The notes: generated by a model not told the origin, from the sequence alone. Positions 1 to 11,383 are shown, counted from the first letter of the stretch. The stretch: DNA of 64,000 nucleotides from Acanthococcus lagerstroemiae (GCA_031841125.1 CM063108.1:8415683-8479682); one strand, 5' to 3'. Numbers and translations are program-made.

Positions 1-439
1 CCTTCTTCGGTTTTCTTATGGTCCAAGTTTCTCATCTATACAAGGCTATACTCGAAACATGAGTTTTCCAAAATAGTTTTTTAATTTCTAGATTTAATTT
101 TGATTTGAAAAGATTCCTTTTTTTATTTTTATAAAATGCCAATTTGGCTTTTGCTATTCGACTGCTAATATCTCTTTCCTTCCATCTTCTGTTATTTTAC
201 TCCGTAAATAGTAAAATTGGCTTACTTCCTCAATTTTTTCCTGACCAATTTTTATATTTAAGCTATCGTGGTCACATCGATTACATACCATTACTTTATA
301 TCCTTTTTTATTTTCATACGATATTCTACACACAAAATTTCTTTCATTCCATTTAAAATATTTTCCTAAATAGTACTTCTTTCATGTAATAAGGCTATAT
401 CGCCTACAAACCTGAGTATCTTTACTCACTTTCCATGTA

Positions 440-787
440 CTGGGATATAAATTAGAGTTGCAAATGTTGGCACTATTGCGTCTTATCAGTGGTATGAATG
501 GGTGATTATGGAAATTTATCGGTAAGAGTGTAGCAAACTTCTTCAACTATTATTAAGTCGATTAGAAATTCACTTTCAAAGAGAATTTGTCCTAAATTTT
601 AACTGCATCATCACTAAAAAATTGAATTATAATTAGTTCCACTGGTAGAGTAATTTCTACTCGTTTGTTCCCCTTCTGAAGATAGCAGTGTTTCTGTTTG
701 GAAGTACACGTGATCAGTTGATCCCCTTTTCATTTTCCCCCTGCGAACACCCGTACAGGTGATTTTGCAGTGCACTCTAGTGCAGGT
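440..787 (-). mobile_element. Interspersed repeat 'RepA' inserted in LINE-A copy 1
   Basis: This 348-bp segment is absent from the equivalent LINE-A sequence near 33855 and is bounded by atgta on both sides (435-439 and 788-792), a possible 5-bp target duplication. About 220 bp of it (560-787) is the reverse complement of 8370-8575: the atgatgcagttaaa core, the gaatttgtcctaaa stretch and the ctagagtgc end all match. It has no coding potential that I can see and no convincing TIR. It is a non-autonomous interspersed repeat of unknown class. Confidence 0.65.
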
Positions 788-952
788 ATGTATCTCAATA
801 GTTACACCTGGTTTAAATTTATATTTTATTGCTTTTATAGCCCACTCTATGTATAAATTAAATAATACTGGAGATACAGGAGCACCCCGGCCTTACACCT
901 TCTTCTGTATTAGCCTCCCCTGTTTCTCCTTCTATTCTTAATCGGAATGTGG

Positions 953-1374
953 AACGGAATGTAGGAGCGCTAATGTGCGCCTTCTAATGAAAGGTTGAGT
1001 GTTCGTGGAGGGAAAAAATAACATTGCCGTAAATGGGAAATAGGGGTTTTTCAAACAATTATTATAAAATAAAGAAATGATGCGCACGCTTCAAATTTGA
1101 ACTGCAGGGAGCTACATATTCGAACTTGCGATTAAACATTTAACATATGAGGTAACAAAATTAATCGAAGTGCGGTGAAGTAGGAAATGACAGCCATATT
1201 TTCAAATAACCCTTAATTTTTCAAGTACCCTTAAATGGCAGAAATCGTTAAAAATTGCACTTAAGTAACCCATAATTATTTCAGGGTACTTAAAAATTGT
1301 TTTCCTCTATGATCACTCAATGAGGGTTCACCAAACATCCGCTAAATGTCAACCATTTTGATTCCGAGTCCCAG
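953..1374. mobile_element. 422-bp unclassified insertion in LINE-A copy 1
   Basis: LINE sequence breaks at 952 and resumes at 1375; the word tgtgg flanks both sides (948-952, 1375-1379). The inserted DNA is AT-rich, has short internal echoes around gtacccttaa and gggtacttaa, and matches nothing else I noticed in the window. The class is unknown. Confidence 0.5.
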
Positions 1375-3290
1375 TGTGGCTTTCTGTCCTTTTATAAGTT
1401 CAAATTAATTTGCCTTTCTTTAAATTTTATTCCTATCTTTTTCTGAATATCAAACATATTATCTCATTTAACATTGTCAAAAGCTTTTTCAATGTCAACG
1501 ATTGTCATGTATGTATCCTGCCCCTTTTTGAGTCTCTCATCTACAATTAATCTCAAAGCCAGCGCTGCTTCTCTAGTAATTTCTACTTTATCTAAATCCA
1601 AACTAATCATCTCCTAATTCTGCATCTATTCTGTTCTCAATTTTCCTACAAATTATCTTAATTTGTTTGATGCACGTGAAAGAAGACTTAATTTTTCGAT
1701 AATTTTCACGCCTATTTGCTCCTCCTTATTTTTGGTATAATTACAGTAGCACTCTTTTTACAATCCTCTCGCATTTCCCCCTTATCATAAACATACTAAT
1801 TTGAACAATTTATCGAGTACATACCCTCCAAATTTTTGTGACAGTTCAGCTGGTATCTCATCCACTCCTGGAGCTGTACCTTTCTGTAAATCTCTCAGTG
1901 GTTTGTCAAATTCTCCTCTTAAAATTGAGTCTTCTCCCTCATCTTCTTCCGCATCCTCTCTCTCCAATCTTATCTCTTCATCCCCATTATTACTTTGTGT
2001 ATAGTTCTTCTACATACTCTACCCACCTTTTCACTTCTCCTTCAGCTGTGTATATAGGCTATCCCTCCTTATTTGTCATATTACTTGCTTTCTTACGTAT
2101 TTCTCCAAACACCCGTTTTACTTTTCTATATGCCAAAGCTATTTGTTCTTTAATCATAAACGTTTCTATTTTAATACGTTTTTCTTTCATCCATCCCTCC
2201 TTTACCTTGTTACACTATCTCCTTATTTCATTCCTTAACCTTTGATAAGCTAATCTACCTTCCCTATCTTTTGCATTCTTATATTCTGTTCGTGCATCCA
2301 TTTTTCTATGGGTTTCCTTTTTCATCCATGATTTCTTTTCTTCTCTCTAGTTTTATCTAGTTTGTCCTCTGCTAATTTCAATATTCCCTCCTTTATTTTC
2401 CCACGTTCTTCCTCCACACTTTTAATTTTCTGCGGTTTCCAGCCACTAATCCTAATATAATATCCCCTTGGTATTTTCCTCTAATATGATCATTTTCCAA
2501 TTTCTTCAAATTCCATTTTATAACTCTTCTTTCTTACTAAGTTTCTTCAAGTCAAGTCTGTATTTCAATACTACCAAGTTATAATCACTATCAATATCGG
2601 CTTCCGGATGAGTTTTACAGTGTAATATTTGATTTCTAAAACATTGTTTTGTTATAATCAATTTGATATCTACGTTCATTACCTGGACTCTTCCATGTGT
2701 ACCTTCTTCTGTAAGGATTTTTAAATTAGAGTGTTTCCTATTACTAAGTTATACTTCGCACAAAACTGTATCAAACGCTCGCCTCTTTCATACCATATTC
2801 CTAATCCAAAATCCTTAACTATATTACCCTCTTTTCCTTCACCAACTCTAGCATTCCAACCACCCATAGTAATGAGATTTTCTTCGCCTTTAACATGCTT
2901 CATAAGTACTTCTAATTCTTCATATACCTTCTCAATCTCTGCGCCCTTGTGAGCATTAGTAGGCATGTACCCCTGTATTATTGTTGTAAGTAGTGGTTTG
3001 GTATTGATTTTTATCAAGATTAATCTTTCACTTTGCTGTTTATAATGTATGAATTCAAATCAGCTCGGACGCATGCTTGACCTTTTATTCCCTTTGTATT
3101 TATTATTTTAAAGTTTCCTGACCAAAAAATCATTCTCTTCTTTCCAAACCTTACTTTACTTATTCCAACTATTCCTAGATCAAGCCTCTTCATTTCTCTC
3201 CCTAAGTTTCTCTAATCTTCCAGCTCCATTCAAACTTCTCAAATTCAAAGTTTCTATTTTAATTACTCCTTTCTTTTCAAAACTTTCCAA

Positions 3291-4479
3291 TGATGATGCT
3301 CTCCCAAGTAGTTCTCTCCCGGACATCCGAATGGGGAGCTTTTTACCTCCGGAAAAATTACATAACTGTTGGAACGCCATCATCAGTAATTAATATTGTG
3401 GAAGGTTACATTTCCTGGAAAGTGATGCTGTTGTCGTATGTATTTCATTGCTTCAGCAGGGTTTATCTGTGGGAGCTTGCTTTTTCCTAGGGGCTTTTTG
3501 TCGCGATTTTAATAAAATTTAACCTCATAGCGGGTCTTTTTTAAACGGCTCCATTTTCCATGTATTAGTTGTTTACAAGCGCGTTTTGTACTAATGGTAA
3601 ACGTCCATGAGAAAAACAGTAATTCGGAAATCAACTTATTCATCTAATTAGAGCGAATAAAGTGCATTAAATTACCTTTCATCATAAACTAAAGACTTCA
3701 AGCTTCACGTTGACATGTTATATGACTCAAAAAAACTTGTTTTCAGCAATTATGAAAGCTTTGAAGTTTATCAGTTTCACACGTATTCTTATGGGTACGT
3801 CAACCTTGATCATCTTTTGAGGGGTCAACACTAGCGAACCTGATAACAGATTTATCGCTTATTCTGATGAGCCCTAAGCGTTAAGCTTTCTTTTTCGGCT
3901 TAGTTTTCATTTTTCACAGTTCAATTCTCGTTCATGAATTTTCGCAATCAGGAATATCAAGCCAGCTGAGAGTCTAAAGTTTGAAACCATAAACCAAAAG
4001 GTTTGGTGTCTTCAGCCGTAAGCCATAAGCCTTCGGTTTTGTTCTAATAAGCCATAAGCCTGAAGCCAAGCTATATGTTTCAGAAATTTAAGTTGAAACC
4101 ATACGCTTAATTTTTTTGGCTTGACATCCCCGTTTCCTATCATCAGGCGTTTGTACTATTAATATGGCGGTTCGCCGTATCCTCTTTATGTAGCTCTAGC
4201 TAAAGGAATGAGAAAGTAATTATAGGCCTGAAATCTTGATGCTTTTCAGTAGATGATTCGATACAGATGCTGCGATGACAAACGGCGAAGTGGTCGGTAA
4301 ACCGTGTCTTATGAATTATAAAACCTACGTTAGTAGGAACATATTATATTTATTTATTTCCTCATTGATAGTTGCAATGTTCCGACTTCCGAATGAATAA
4401 GAGTGAATCACCCGTAAATTTGGCCATTCAAAACAATGATATAGAGAATTTTTTTCGAAATTTCATTTGTTTTCCTTTC
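3291..4479. other. No gene seen; low-complexity taagcc-rich patch at 3860-4130
   Basis: There is no recognisable coding sequence. Between 3860 and 4130 the words taagcc, ataagcc and gaagcc recur irregularly. The ends of the TIR-bounded segment 20063-23670 have the same composition, so this patch may be a decayed relative. The rest appears to be single-copy AT-rich DNA. Confidence 0.35.
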
Positions 4480-4865
4480 AATACAATGCAATATCTGTTA
4501 TTGGGAACAGTTATGGCCTACGTTTACGTATTAAATAGTATCTATTGTTGTAGGGCTCACACCCGGCCCAAAGAGAGCAACGGATTCCTGTTGGCGCTTC
4601 CATTCCTGTCTGTTGGTAGCTGTCTTTTGAAAATTTCGACTTTCAAGGAAACTAATCATCCTCCATCTTGTTTTTTTGATGTCTCCGGTTTCTTTTGTGT
4701 CGATTGTGACGTTTAAGGAAACTAATCATCCCAGTCTTGTTTCTTTGGTGTCTCCGGTTTCTTTTGTATTCGAAAGGTTGCTAACAGGTTGTCGAGTATG
4801 TCCATCTTTCGTCTCATAATCTTGAAATGTGCCCTGCCTTTCCCCATTTTAGCTTCCTTATTGTT
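4480..4865 (-). mobile_element. LINE family D, 3' end fragment
   Basis: Read on the minus strand, this encodes a LINE ORF2 C-terminus: a KMDILDNLLATFRIQKKPETP-like stretch, then WRMISFLESRNFQKTATNRQ and EWKRQQESVALFGPG. That pattern (a W and DD-like stretch followed by A-DR-EWK) is common at the C-termini of endonuclease-RT LINEs. It is homologous to 53391-53697. Only the tail is present, and it carries an internal 70-bp duplication. Confidence 0.6.
4645..4784. repeat. 70-bp tandem duplication inside LINE-D fragment
   Basis: Two adjacent units start with aaggaaactaatcatc at 4645 and 4715 and share the tctccggtttcttttgt segment. The homologous LINE-D copy near 53550 has one unit only, so the duplication is private to this copy. 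Confidence 0.75.
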
Positions 4866-4918
4866 CTCACTCTATCTTGATTATGTCTCAGTTTATTTTT
4901 GACAGGCTGGCCAGACAT

Positions 4919-4990
4919 GTGCCAGCTACAGTCCTGCAGAGGGTCCTGAAAAAGTACTTCATTTTTACTTTCCAATTTCTTTAGACACTG
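4919..4990. mobile_element. Right-end fragment of a cagggtgtc-type MITE
   Basis: This stretch is nearly the same as 41780-41851: gctacagtcctgca, then gggtcctgaaa, then ttttactt and the end tagaca-ctg. Only the right end is present here. The full element with both inverted ends is at 41398-41851. Confidence 0.55.
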
Positions 4991-6438
4991 GTATCATATC
5001 TCATACCATAGTGTGTTATGTCTAACACCAAAGATTTGGAGTTGACACAAAAAGGTGTCCTTACATTTTGAGTTGTATCTCAGCTTCAATTTAATATTTC
5101 GTCGTCATTGTGGTCTCTTTTTATACGCAAAGGATCAGGCTTTCTACTCGTATGCAGACTTTTAATTATGCTTCATTTTTGAGTGAGATATGAAGGATTA
5201 AACATTTCTGGCGTCAACTCTGAACCCTTGACCTCACCCCGTATCTATGTCACTGCACTAATCCTCTTCCTTTTGGTGTACTCGGAGTCTTGTGTAATTT
5301 TCATCTTATTTAAAAGTTTTTGGTTTAGTGATATATCAAAATTGGGGAGCACACGTGCATAAAAAATATCACTAACTTTTTTGTGAGAACATTTCTCTCT
5401 CTCTCATCCAGAACCTCTGTTGATATTTGCTGAAATCCCAAGTTTTAATCATTTAGTGCTGACTCGGCAAGTCATGTACTTGCCAGTGCAGTGCTGCTGG
5501 TTAGTTTTGACGGTTTGAGCTTCTGCGACGGACTGCGATTCGTGTACACGCGCTCACCACTACGCACAACGCGAAAGTATTATTTGAAATTTTGAAAATG
5601 GAATATTCCGGTCACCTTTCCAATTACATCGTCGTGTTACAGCATCGTGAGTTAGATTTTCGTTTCTTCAGTCCGCACTCGTGATATTTATTCATTCGAG
5701 AAACGAAAAATAAAGTTTCCCTGTAATTTAGAACTGCAACTAGCTGATCGTAAATGACAGTTGAATCGAAATGGCGAATATATTATTCAAATTACGACTA
5801 GGTGTGGAGTTCATGTATTGCTGTTAGTTGCTCCGAAGGTCGGTCGAGTAAAATGTTCTTTCCACTTTAATCGCGAGTTGAATCGACGAAGAATCTTGGT
5901 CGAGTGGGAGATGTTGTCGCAGTCTCAGACGTGTATCTGTGTATATATGTGTGTGTGTGTGTCACTTGAGCAGAAATTAATTACATATTTTGCACTCGAA
6001 ATGAGAAACGATGATTCTTTCAACGGATACCGTCCCCCGAGCGCGGCATTACGGCCTGCAGTAATCTCGTATTGCGAAATACGAGTCGATCGACATGAAT
6101 CGTTTACGAGGTTTGTCTGCTTGACAGCTCGTAGCGTATATCGTACTTTCATTGCGTAATAACCGGGATTATAATTAATTGTATCACTGGTATGCAATCG
6201 GTTAGAAAAACGCATTGTACTTATGAGTATGTGTGTGTAAGTATCCATTGAAAAAAGCGAACCGCTTGCTGGTGGTTTCACATGATCCTGGATCCTCAGG
6301 TTTAGTGCTTTTATTTTTCGATTCAAGGAGACGAGTGAGAACGTTTTTGGGTCAACGCCTGAGGAGGCATAAGCTCTGCTAGTCAGCGTTCGAATTTGGA
6401 ATCGTGTCCCCGGCCATCTCTACGTCGTGAATTCAATG
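4991..6438. other. Low-repeat segment with CpG-containing core; (GT)n tract
   Basis: I recognise no gene. From about 5500 to 6180 CpG dinucleotides are noticeably more frequent than in the surrounding AT-rich DNA, and no repeat family is visible. Open frames up to 133 codons occur on both strands (5761-6159 plus, 5925-6326 minus) but overlap and resemble nothing known. A short (GT)n tract lies at about 5942-5961. It may be conserved regulatory or exonic DNA; this is inference only. Confidence 0.3.
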
Positions 6439-6451
6439 TGCAACAACCCCT

Positions 6452-6643
6452 CTTTTCTAATTTTACTCTCAACTCGAACCCTGGAATCCGCCCTTTCGAG
6501 CATTACCTCAGACATCGGGGAGGCTGTGAGGGCTGGCTCAGCCTTCTTTTCATCTTGTCGAAAAACCTTCTTCGGTCAAAATGTAGCGAGTTTCTACGTG
6601 GGCTCGAACCCAGGGTGCTATCCACTCGGCCAACCAGACCCTA
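6452..6643 (-). mobile_element. tRNA-headed SINE, copy 1 (13-bp TSD)
   Basis: This is a reverse-oriented SINE with a tRNA-like head at the right end (ggccaaccagaccc on plus) and a conserved tail (tctcaactcgaaccctgg). Perfect 13-bp target duplications tgcaacaacccct flank it at 6439-6451 and 6644-6656. The copy lacks the anticodon-arm part of the head that other copies keep, an internal deletion between the B-box-like and A-box-like segments. Confidence 0.9.
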
Positions 6644-7009
6644 TGCAACAACCCCTTGTGAGAAAACTTTCAGATGCATAAGCATGCATTTTAGTTCCGA
6701 GAAGAGATTCACGGACGGAAGGTCGCGATTATCGACACATGTAATTAGGTGAGCTTCATGAGTCAGAAGTAGAACACCTTGGATCGTTTACGAAAGGTGA
6801 ACAGCCAATTACCGAGTTACTGTGTGCCTGCCTTCATGCTGAGCGATACGGAGTGCTATTATTGCGAATGAAAACCGCAGCTGTTAGAAAGCTCTGGAAT
6901 GATCGTGTGACAGGTCAAGTATTTTGAGAAGTGATATCGAAAACCCAAATGATATTATGGGCACAGAATCGGTGTTCACATTCGCCAGATTTTTGAAAAG
7001 TAGATAATA

Positions 7010-7151
7010 TTGCAGGCTGGTAGAAGAAAGATAGCTCCAACACCGTACGTTATCAGTTCTGTAAGAAGAAACCTGTATGGTTGCAGTCTGGTAGAAAAAA
7101 GAAGGTTCCACGACCCTATGTTATCAGAGTTTTGTAAGAAAATCTATTCGG
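7010..7151. repeat. 71-bp tandem repeat, two diverged units
   Basis: The units at 7010-7080 and 7081-7151 share ttgcag-ctggtagaa, then ttatcag and ctgtaagaa or ttgtaagaa blocks. The units are roughly 80% alike by eye. No function is apparent. The flanking sequence 6657-7009 holds no gene that I can support. Confidence 0.6.
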
Positions 7152-8110
7152 CTACATATCTGCGTTTTTAAATGAGTGAGTAGAATGAAAACTCACACTT
7201 AACAGTGCCACGTGTGAGTAAAGGTGGGCTATTGTCTGCACCTGGGTTGGTATTTTACATGTAAAATTATTTATTTTACATTTTACGTAAAATGAATGTA
7301 AAATGTAATAATAACTGATGATTGATAGATGATAATGATATGATAAGAAATGAGAATGAAATATTGAAAAGGAATTATGAAATAAATAATTGAGATGAAA
7401 TTAATTAAATTTTGACGGTAAAATAAAACAAATAGATACTGTTAAGCAAAAAGGACTCCAGCGACAAAATCTATTTTTTGGGAAAACGTCACATTAAAGG
7501 CCAATGAATAATGCCGGTTTACGGACAGTAGCGTTTACTGATAAGCTTTTTTCAACGTGGGTACACATTTTTGTGTCGGGGACCCAATTTTGAAAAATTC
7601 TATTTTGTACGCTCTTTCCAACGATGCTAGTAACTCATTTTGAAAACAAATGCCGCTTAAGTCGTTTTTGCTTAACAGCGTGTCCAAATTGATAAGTAAA
7701 AATTGCTGATACCACAAAGTCCAATGAGTTTTTTAACTTGATTTTTTTTAAATGAAATTTATAAGATTTATTAATAATTATTTTTTCTTGGTTTTTGCTC
7801 TTTGAAAATTTGTAGTTCTAAATTTAAATTTTAAGAAATTTGGCGGAAAATGTTGAAATTTGTTTTGGCCTGAATTGCTCAATTTTTTAATGATTGTTTT
7901 ATATACTTGTCTTGTGTACTTCACTTTCTATAAAATACTCTACTTTCTTATGAGTTACCTTTAGTAAATTTGAGGAGATAAATTATAAAATTGAACGACA
8001 AAGGAGACAACCCTTTTTGACTGTAGTTCCAGTTGTGGGTAAGTTTTAAAAATTTAATTGAAAAATTGACTTTAATTTTTTTTTTTTACTTATTTTACAT
8101 GTAAAATATA

Positions 8111-9159
8111 CAGTGACGGATAGGTGTTTTTCCTGTGTTCGGAAAAATAAGTATCCGAGGGTCGCCAATTTTTTTTTTCAATTTCCCGGCCCCCCCTTTT
8201 CCTTGACACGTATACACCTCATTCAAGGAAACAATTTTGAATTAATAATGAAAGTATACTTATAGAAGAAAAAAATGAAAGTAATTACAAATTATCAGAC
8301 TATTTAAATCGAATGCATAATTTTCTTTAAAAATAGGACAATACTAAATAATAATAATTGAGGTTGAAACTTGCCCTAGAGTGCGCTGCAATATCACCTG
8401 TGAGGGCGAAAATGAATGAGGGATCATGCGTACTTTCAGATAGAAAAACTGCTATCTTCAGGAGGGTAAAAAAAATGAGTAAAAATTATTCTACCAGTAG
8501 AAAGACTGATTATAATTCAAATTTTTGGTAATGATGCAGTTAAATTTAGGACAAATTTTCTTTAAAAGTGAATTTCTGATTTTTTATTTTTGCTTTGATA
8601 TTTGGGAATTTTGAGTTGAGTCATCAGTTTAAAAAATCCAATAAGTCAATCAAAGGTTTTTTTTTGGCTTTGATGCTTTGATAGTTGGGAATTTTGAGTT
8701 GAGTCAGTTGGGACTTTCACAATTTTTGCCCCCCTCCCCCTCCCAAGAACAAACTCTTTGGTACGTCCCCGCTTGAATTGATAATCATTAAAGTAAGAAA
8801 AGTTAAATAAACAATAAAGAAGATTACCTATAATAGAAAAACAAAGGAGGAAAAATGAAAATAATTCTAAATTAGGGGTAATATAAATTGAATACTGAAT
8901 TTTTTTTTAGAAAATAAGGGTGACACTTGTAATGAGTAGATAACTTAAGTTGATACTTGATAGTCAGGATACATAATGGTTTGTATGTTAACATTATTAA
9001 ATTAATAAATTAGTTTCAAATGTATTTCTTTGAGCAACAAGGTCAATTGTCTCCTGATTATCTAATGTTGTAGGTTGATGTAAAGGGCGCCGTTGGCTCG
9101 TTTTCCCGGAGGGGCGCATTGAGAAACTCCCGATTTCCCGGTAGGCCTATCCGTCCCTG
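8111..9159. mobile_element. 1.05-kb hAT-like element nested in 7242-9243
   Basis: The terminal inverted repeats cagtgacggataggt (8111-8125) and gcctatccgtccctg (9145-9159) match at 13 of 15 positions. The flanks aaaatata (8103-8110) and aaaatgta (9160-9167) are an 8-bp target duplication with one mismatch. The interior is AT-rich and non-coding, contains the RepA core at 8370-8575, and has two similar copies of a ttgggaattttgagttgagtca segment near 8604 and 8685. Confidence 0.75.
8370..8575 (+). repeat. RepA core, second copy
   Basis: This is the reverse complement of 560-787, with shared blocks ctagagtgc-ctgca, atcacctgt, actgctatcttcag and aatgatgcagttaaa. It lies inside the 8111-9159 element. 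Either RepA inserted there or it is part of that element's body; the copy at 440-787 lacks the cagtgacgg ends, which favours independent mobility. Confidence 0.65.
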
Positions 9160-9251
9160 AAAATGTAAAACAAAAAGTTATTTTACCTCGACTATTTTAG
9201 GTGTAAAATGAGCATGTAAAATGTATTTTACTTGCCAACTCTGGTCTGCAC

Positions 9252-9566
9252 TATCGATACTATCATGTACTTCAGTAGACTTCCAACTATCCGCCCTAAT
9301 GGTGGCTAATGGTGGGGTAGGGATAACGAAAAGGGCGGATAACCCGAAAACATGCAATTTTGGTCAAAAAACATTGAGACTTGGGGAAAAAAATTTTCAT
9401 TGCAGCAGGTAAAACTCCAATATTAAGAACAAAACTTGCAATTTTGACTTCTTTGATCAGTGGAAAAGGGAACGACAATACTGGAAAAGAAAAAAACTGA
9501 AAAGTAAAGTAATTTCTTTAAAAGAATCTGTAATCTTTGTTTGCTTCTTCATAATAAGCCCAAGCC
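9252..9566. other. No feature recognised
   Basis: This is AT-rich sequence with a local duplication of ggtggctaatggtgg type near 9300. I see no gene or mobile element. Confidence 0.4.
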
Positions 9567-10404
9567 ATGTCAGGGGCAGGAATTAAAAAGACATATTTAG
9601 AAATCATCGAGGAAATTTATACAGTTGTAGAAAGGCTAATCGAATTTGAGAGAATAGGTCAGTCTACTGGTTTCTCTTTTTACTCCCTGATTTTGGTAAT
9701 GCGGTTGAATAGTAGTTGGTGTACGTTTTATGAAATTAAGGTGGAATTTACAGTCGTTATCTTTGCATCTTTTTATTCGGAAAAGATAATTGAATTGTCT
9801 AGTGTTATAGTTCGTCTCATTTTGCGGTCACATATTCTTACTACATATATATTGTGCTGGTTGTAAGCGAGATGGTCGATAACGTTCTGAGAAAATATGC
9901 GTTCAGAAATGTTAACATATTTGCATGTGGTGTCGTCAAGGTGTCCGGAAATCGAGAAATAATAGAAGTACCTACGTTACAGCAATACCAACCTGACAGA
10001 CCTAATAATCAGCATTTTGAATCATACTATGGAATTGACCTTGTCATTAAACCAAAGAAAATTAGTTTGTCAATCGTCATAGCACGTAAAATCCTACACA
10101 CAGAAAACCGAGAAAGAAGGAAAAAAAAGATAGGATGAGAGGAGATAAACGTGAGGCTGTACGTCTGAATTGTAAGTTTTTTAGGTACAAATTGTGGCCA
10201 AAAGGGCAGCTTTTTCTTTTCTATGTTTATGAAAACGGGGGAAATATTCTTGCAGTGCTGCGGAGGTTGCTATCAAATTTATATAAAAGGCCCTATAAAA
10301 GTCCTATATTTTTGGATTTCAATATTGTGAGACATCCTGAATTTACATTGGGATCTCGGCTTAGATTAGTGAGATTTAAATGCAAAAATGAGAAAAGTGG
10401 TTGA
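9567..10404 (+). other. Three overlapping unknown ORFs in three frames
   Basis: Open frames at 9567-9866 (99 codons, ATG), 9854-10138 (94 codons, GTG at its 5' end) and 10135-10404 (89 codons, ATG) cover 838 bp almost without a break. The last two overlap by ATGA. The predicted products are AT-codon-biased; the third is basic (KREAVRLNCKFFRYKLW near its start). I recognise no domain in any of them. They may be chance frames in AT-rich DNA or the frameshifted remains of one coding sequence. No splice or promoter evidence helps decide. Confidence 0.2.
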
Positions 10405-10912
10405 AAATGTCATTTTTGTTTGAAGTTGGGCTAATGCCGACACTTTGTGTAAGAAATACCCGCCCAACCCTCCCGGATCCCCTTGCAATATGTTATCAAA
10501 ATGGAAGAGGGAGTGTGACGAAAACGAAAGTTTGAGATAGGAGTTTAAACATCGGTTTCAAGGTCGTCGCCTCCGATTTTGAGAGTAGTTTTTGATTAGA
10601 TCAGCTTGGGACGCCATCGAAGGGGTCGAAACGTAGTAATTGTAGTTGTTCTTGTGATATTGTTCAATCTATGGTTTTCAAAGTAGCGAAATTCGATACT
10701 CAGAGTAATCTTTGGATAAAACCCCTGAGATACTACCAAAGAATGACCTTGAAGCCCCGTAAATTGAATATCAACTTGAAATAATTTTCATTACTAGTTT
10801 TAACCTTTCACGTGGAGGAAAATAACTGCTTTTATAATTAGTTTATTCGGGGGGGGGGGGGGGGGGTATGTCGCGAATAAAATTCCGACTTTACCAGAAT
10901 AAGATCCTCCTT
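10405..10912. repeat. Unclassified DNA with an 18-G homopolymer at 10849-10866
   Basis: There is no gene. An uninterrupted run of 18 G residues at 10849-10866 is the only distinctive feature. Long G runs are G-quadruplex prone and also error-prone in sequencing, so its exact length is unsure. Confidence 0.6.
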
Positions 10913-10926
10913 AACCTTAAACCCAG

Positions 10927-11134
10927 AGGGTCTGGTTGGCCGAGTGGATAGCGCGCTGGTCTCGGAATCCGAAGGTCCCGGGTTCGAGCCCACGTAGCTA
11001 CTTGCTATATTTCGACCTAGGCCGGTTTTTCGGCAAGAAGAGAAGAAGGCTAAGACAGCCTTAGCAGTCTCCCGGACGCCTCTGAGGGAATGCTCGTAAG
11101 GGCGGATTCCGGGGCTCGGGTGAAGAACAAAATG
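10927..11134 (+). mobile_element. tRNA-headed SINE, copy 2
   Basis: This is the best-preserved forward copy. The tRNA-like head begins gggtctggttgg; the A box is tggccgagtgg at 10937-10947 and the B box ggttcgagccc at 10981-10991. A tRNA-unrelated body follows (ggccggtttttcggcaaga, then ggcggattcc and ggctcggg). Flanks aaccttaaacc (10913-10923) and aaccttatacc (11135-11145) are an 11-bp target duplication with one mismatch. The anticodon-loop position reads CGG. RNA polymerase III transcription is expected for this class. Confidence 0.9.
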
Positions 11135-11383
11135 AACCTTATACCTACGATATGAAAGACAAGCCCTTTCAGTCAGCTGATTTTGGAAATAACCTCTTCA
11201 GTTATCGTGAAATTAGATGGTATTTTTCTCTTCCTGTTTTTGGCGTACTTAAATCCCTTCTATTGTTTGGGTGTCTACAAGGTCAGGAAATTGAGAAAAG
11301 TCAAAACTTTTGAAAGAACAGGAAGTCTGGAAAACGATCCTATGGAAGATTCTGTTGGAAATCCCATAATATGAATAAGTGAG

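Larger units (their letters stand above)
1..3290 (-). mobile_element. LINE family A copy 1 (degenerate, runs off left edge)
   Basis: This is a non-LTR retrotransposon on the minus strand. Its 5' end is near 3290 and its 3' part is cut by the window edge. The APE-type endonuclease is read between about 3290 and 2700: a start like KIETLNLRSLNGAGRLEKL, then GWNARVGEGKEGN and ERGERLIQFCAKYNLVIGNT. The RT begins near 1967 with APGVDEIPAEL. The RT motif-C region reads VGD instead of ADD, so the copy is dead. Stops and frameshifts are frequent. Two foreign segments (440-787 and 953-1374) interrupt it. The same family recurs at 20404-23370 and 33058-34870. The endonuclease resembles the RTE or craniofacial-development-protein-2-like type; the clade is inferred from memory of motifs. 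Confidence 0.85.
7242..9243. mobile_element. 2.0-kb hAT-like element with perfect 8-bp TSD
   Basis: The 8-mer gtctgcac occurs at 7234-7241 and 9244-9251. The enclosed DNA starts ctgggttgg and ends ccaactctg, giving 9-bp ends with two mismatches, and palindromic ttttacatgtaaaa words lie just inside both ends. An 8-bp duplication with C-AGRGTTGG-like ends is the hAT signature. No transposase is recognisable. A second hAT-like element (8111-9159) is nested inside, so the original element was about 0.95 kb. Confidence 0.75.

Noticed and set aside
10849..10866. 18-G run as a functional G-quadruplex element
   Set aside because: Homopolymer length is unreliable and there is no promoter or gene context; similar G or C runs occur in several MITEs and SINE flanks here.
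10927..11000. Possible functional tRNA genes at the eight tRNA-like heads
   Set aside because: Each head lacks a paired acceptor end, is fused to the same tRNA-unrelated body, and several carry target duplications; they are SINEs.
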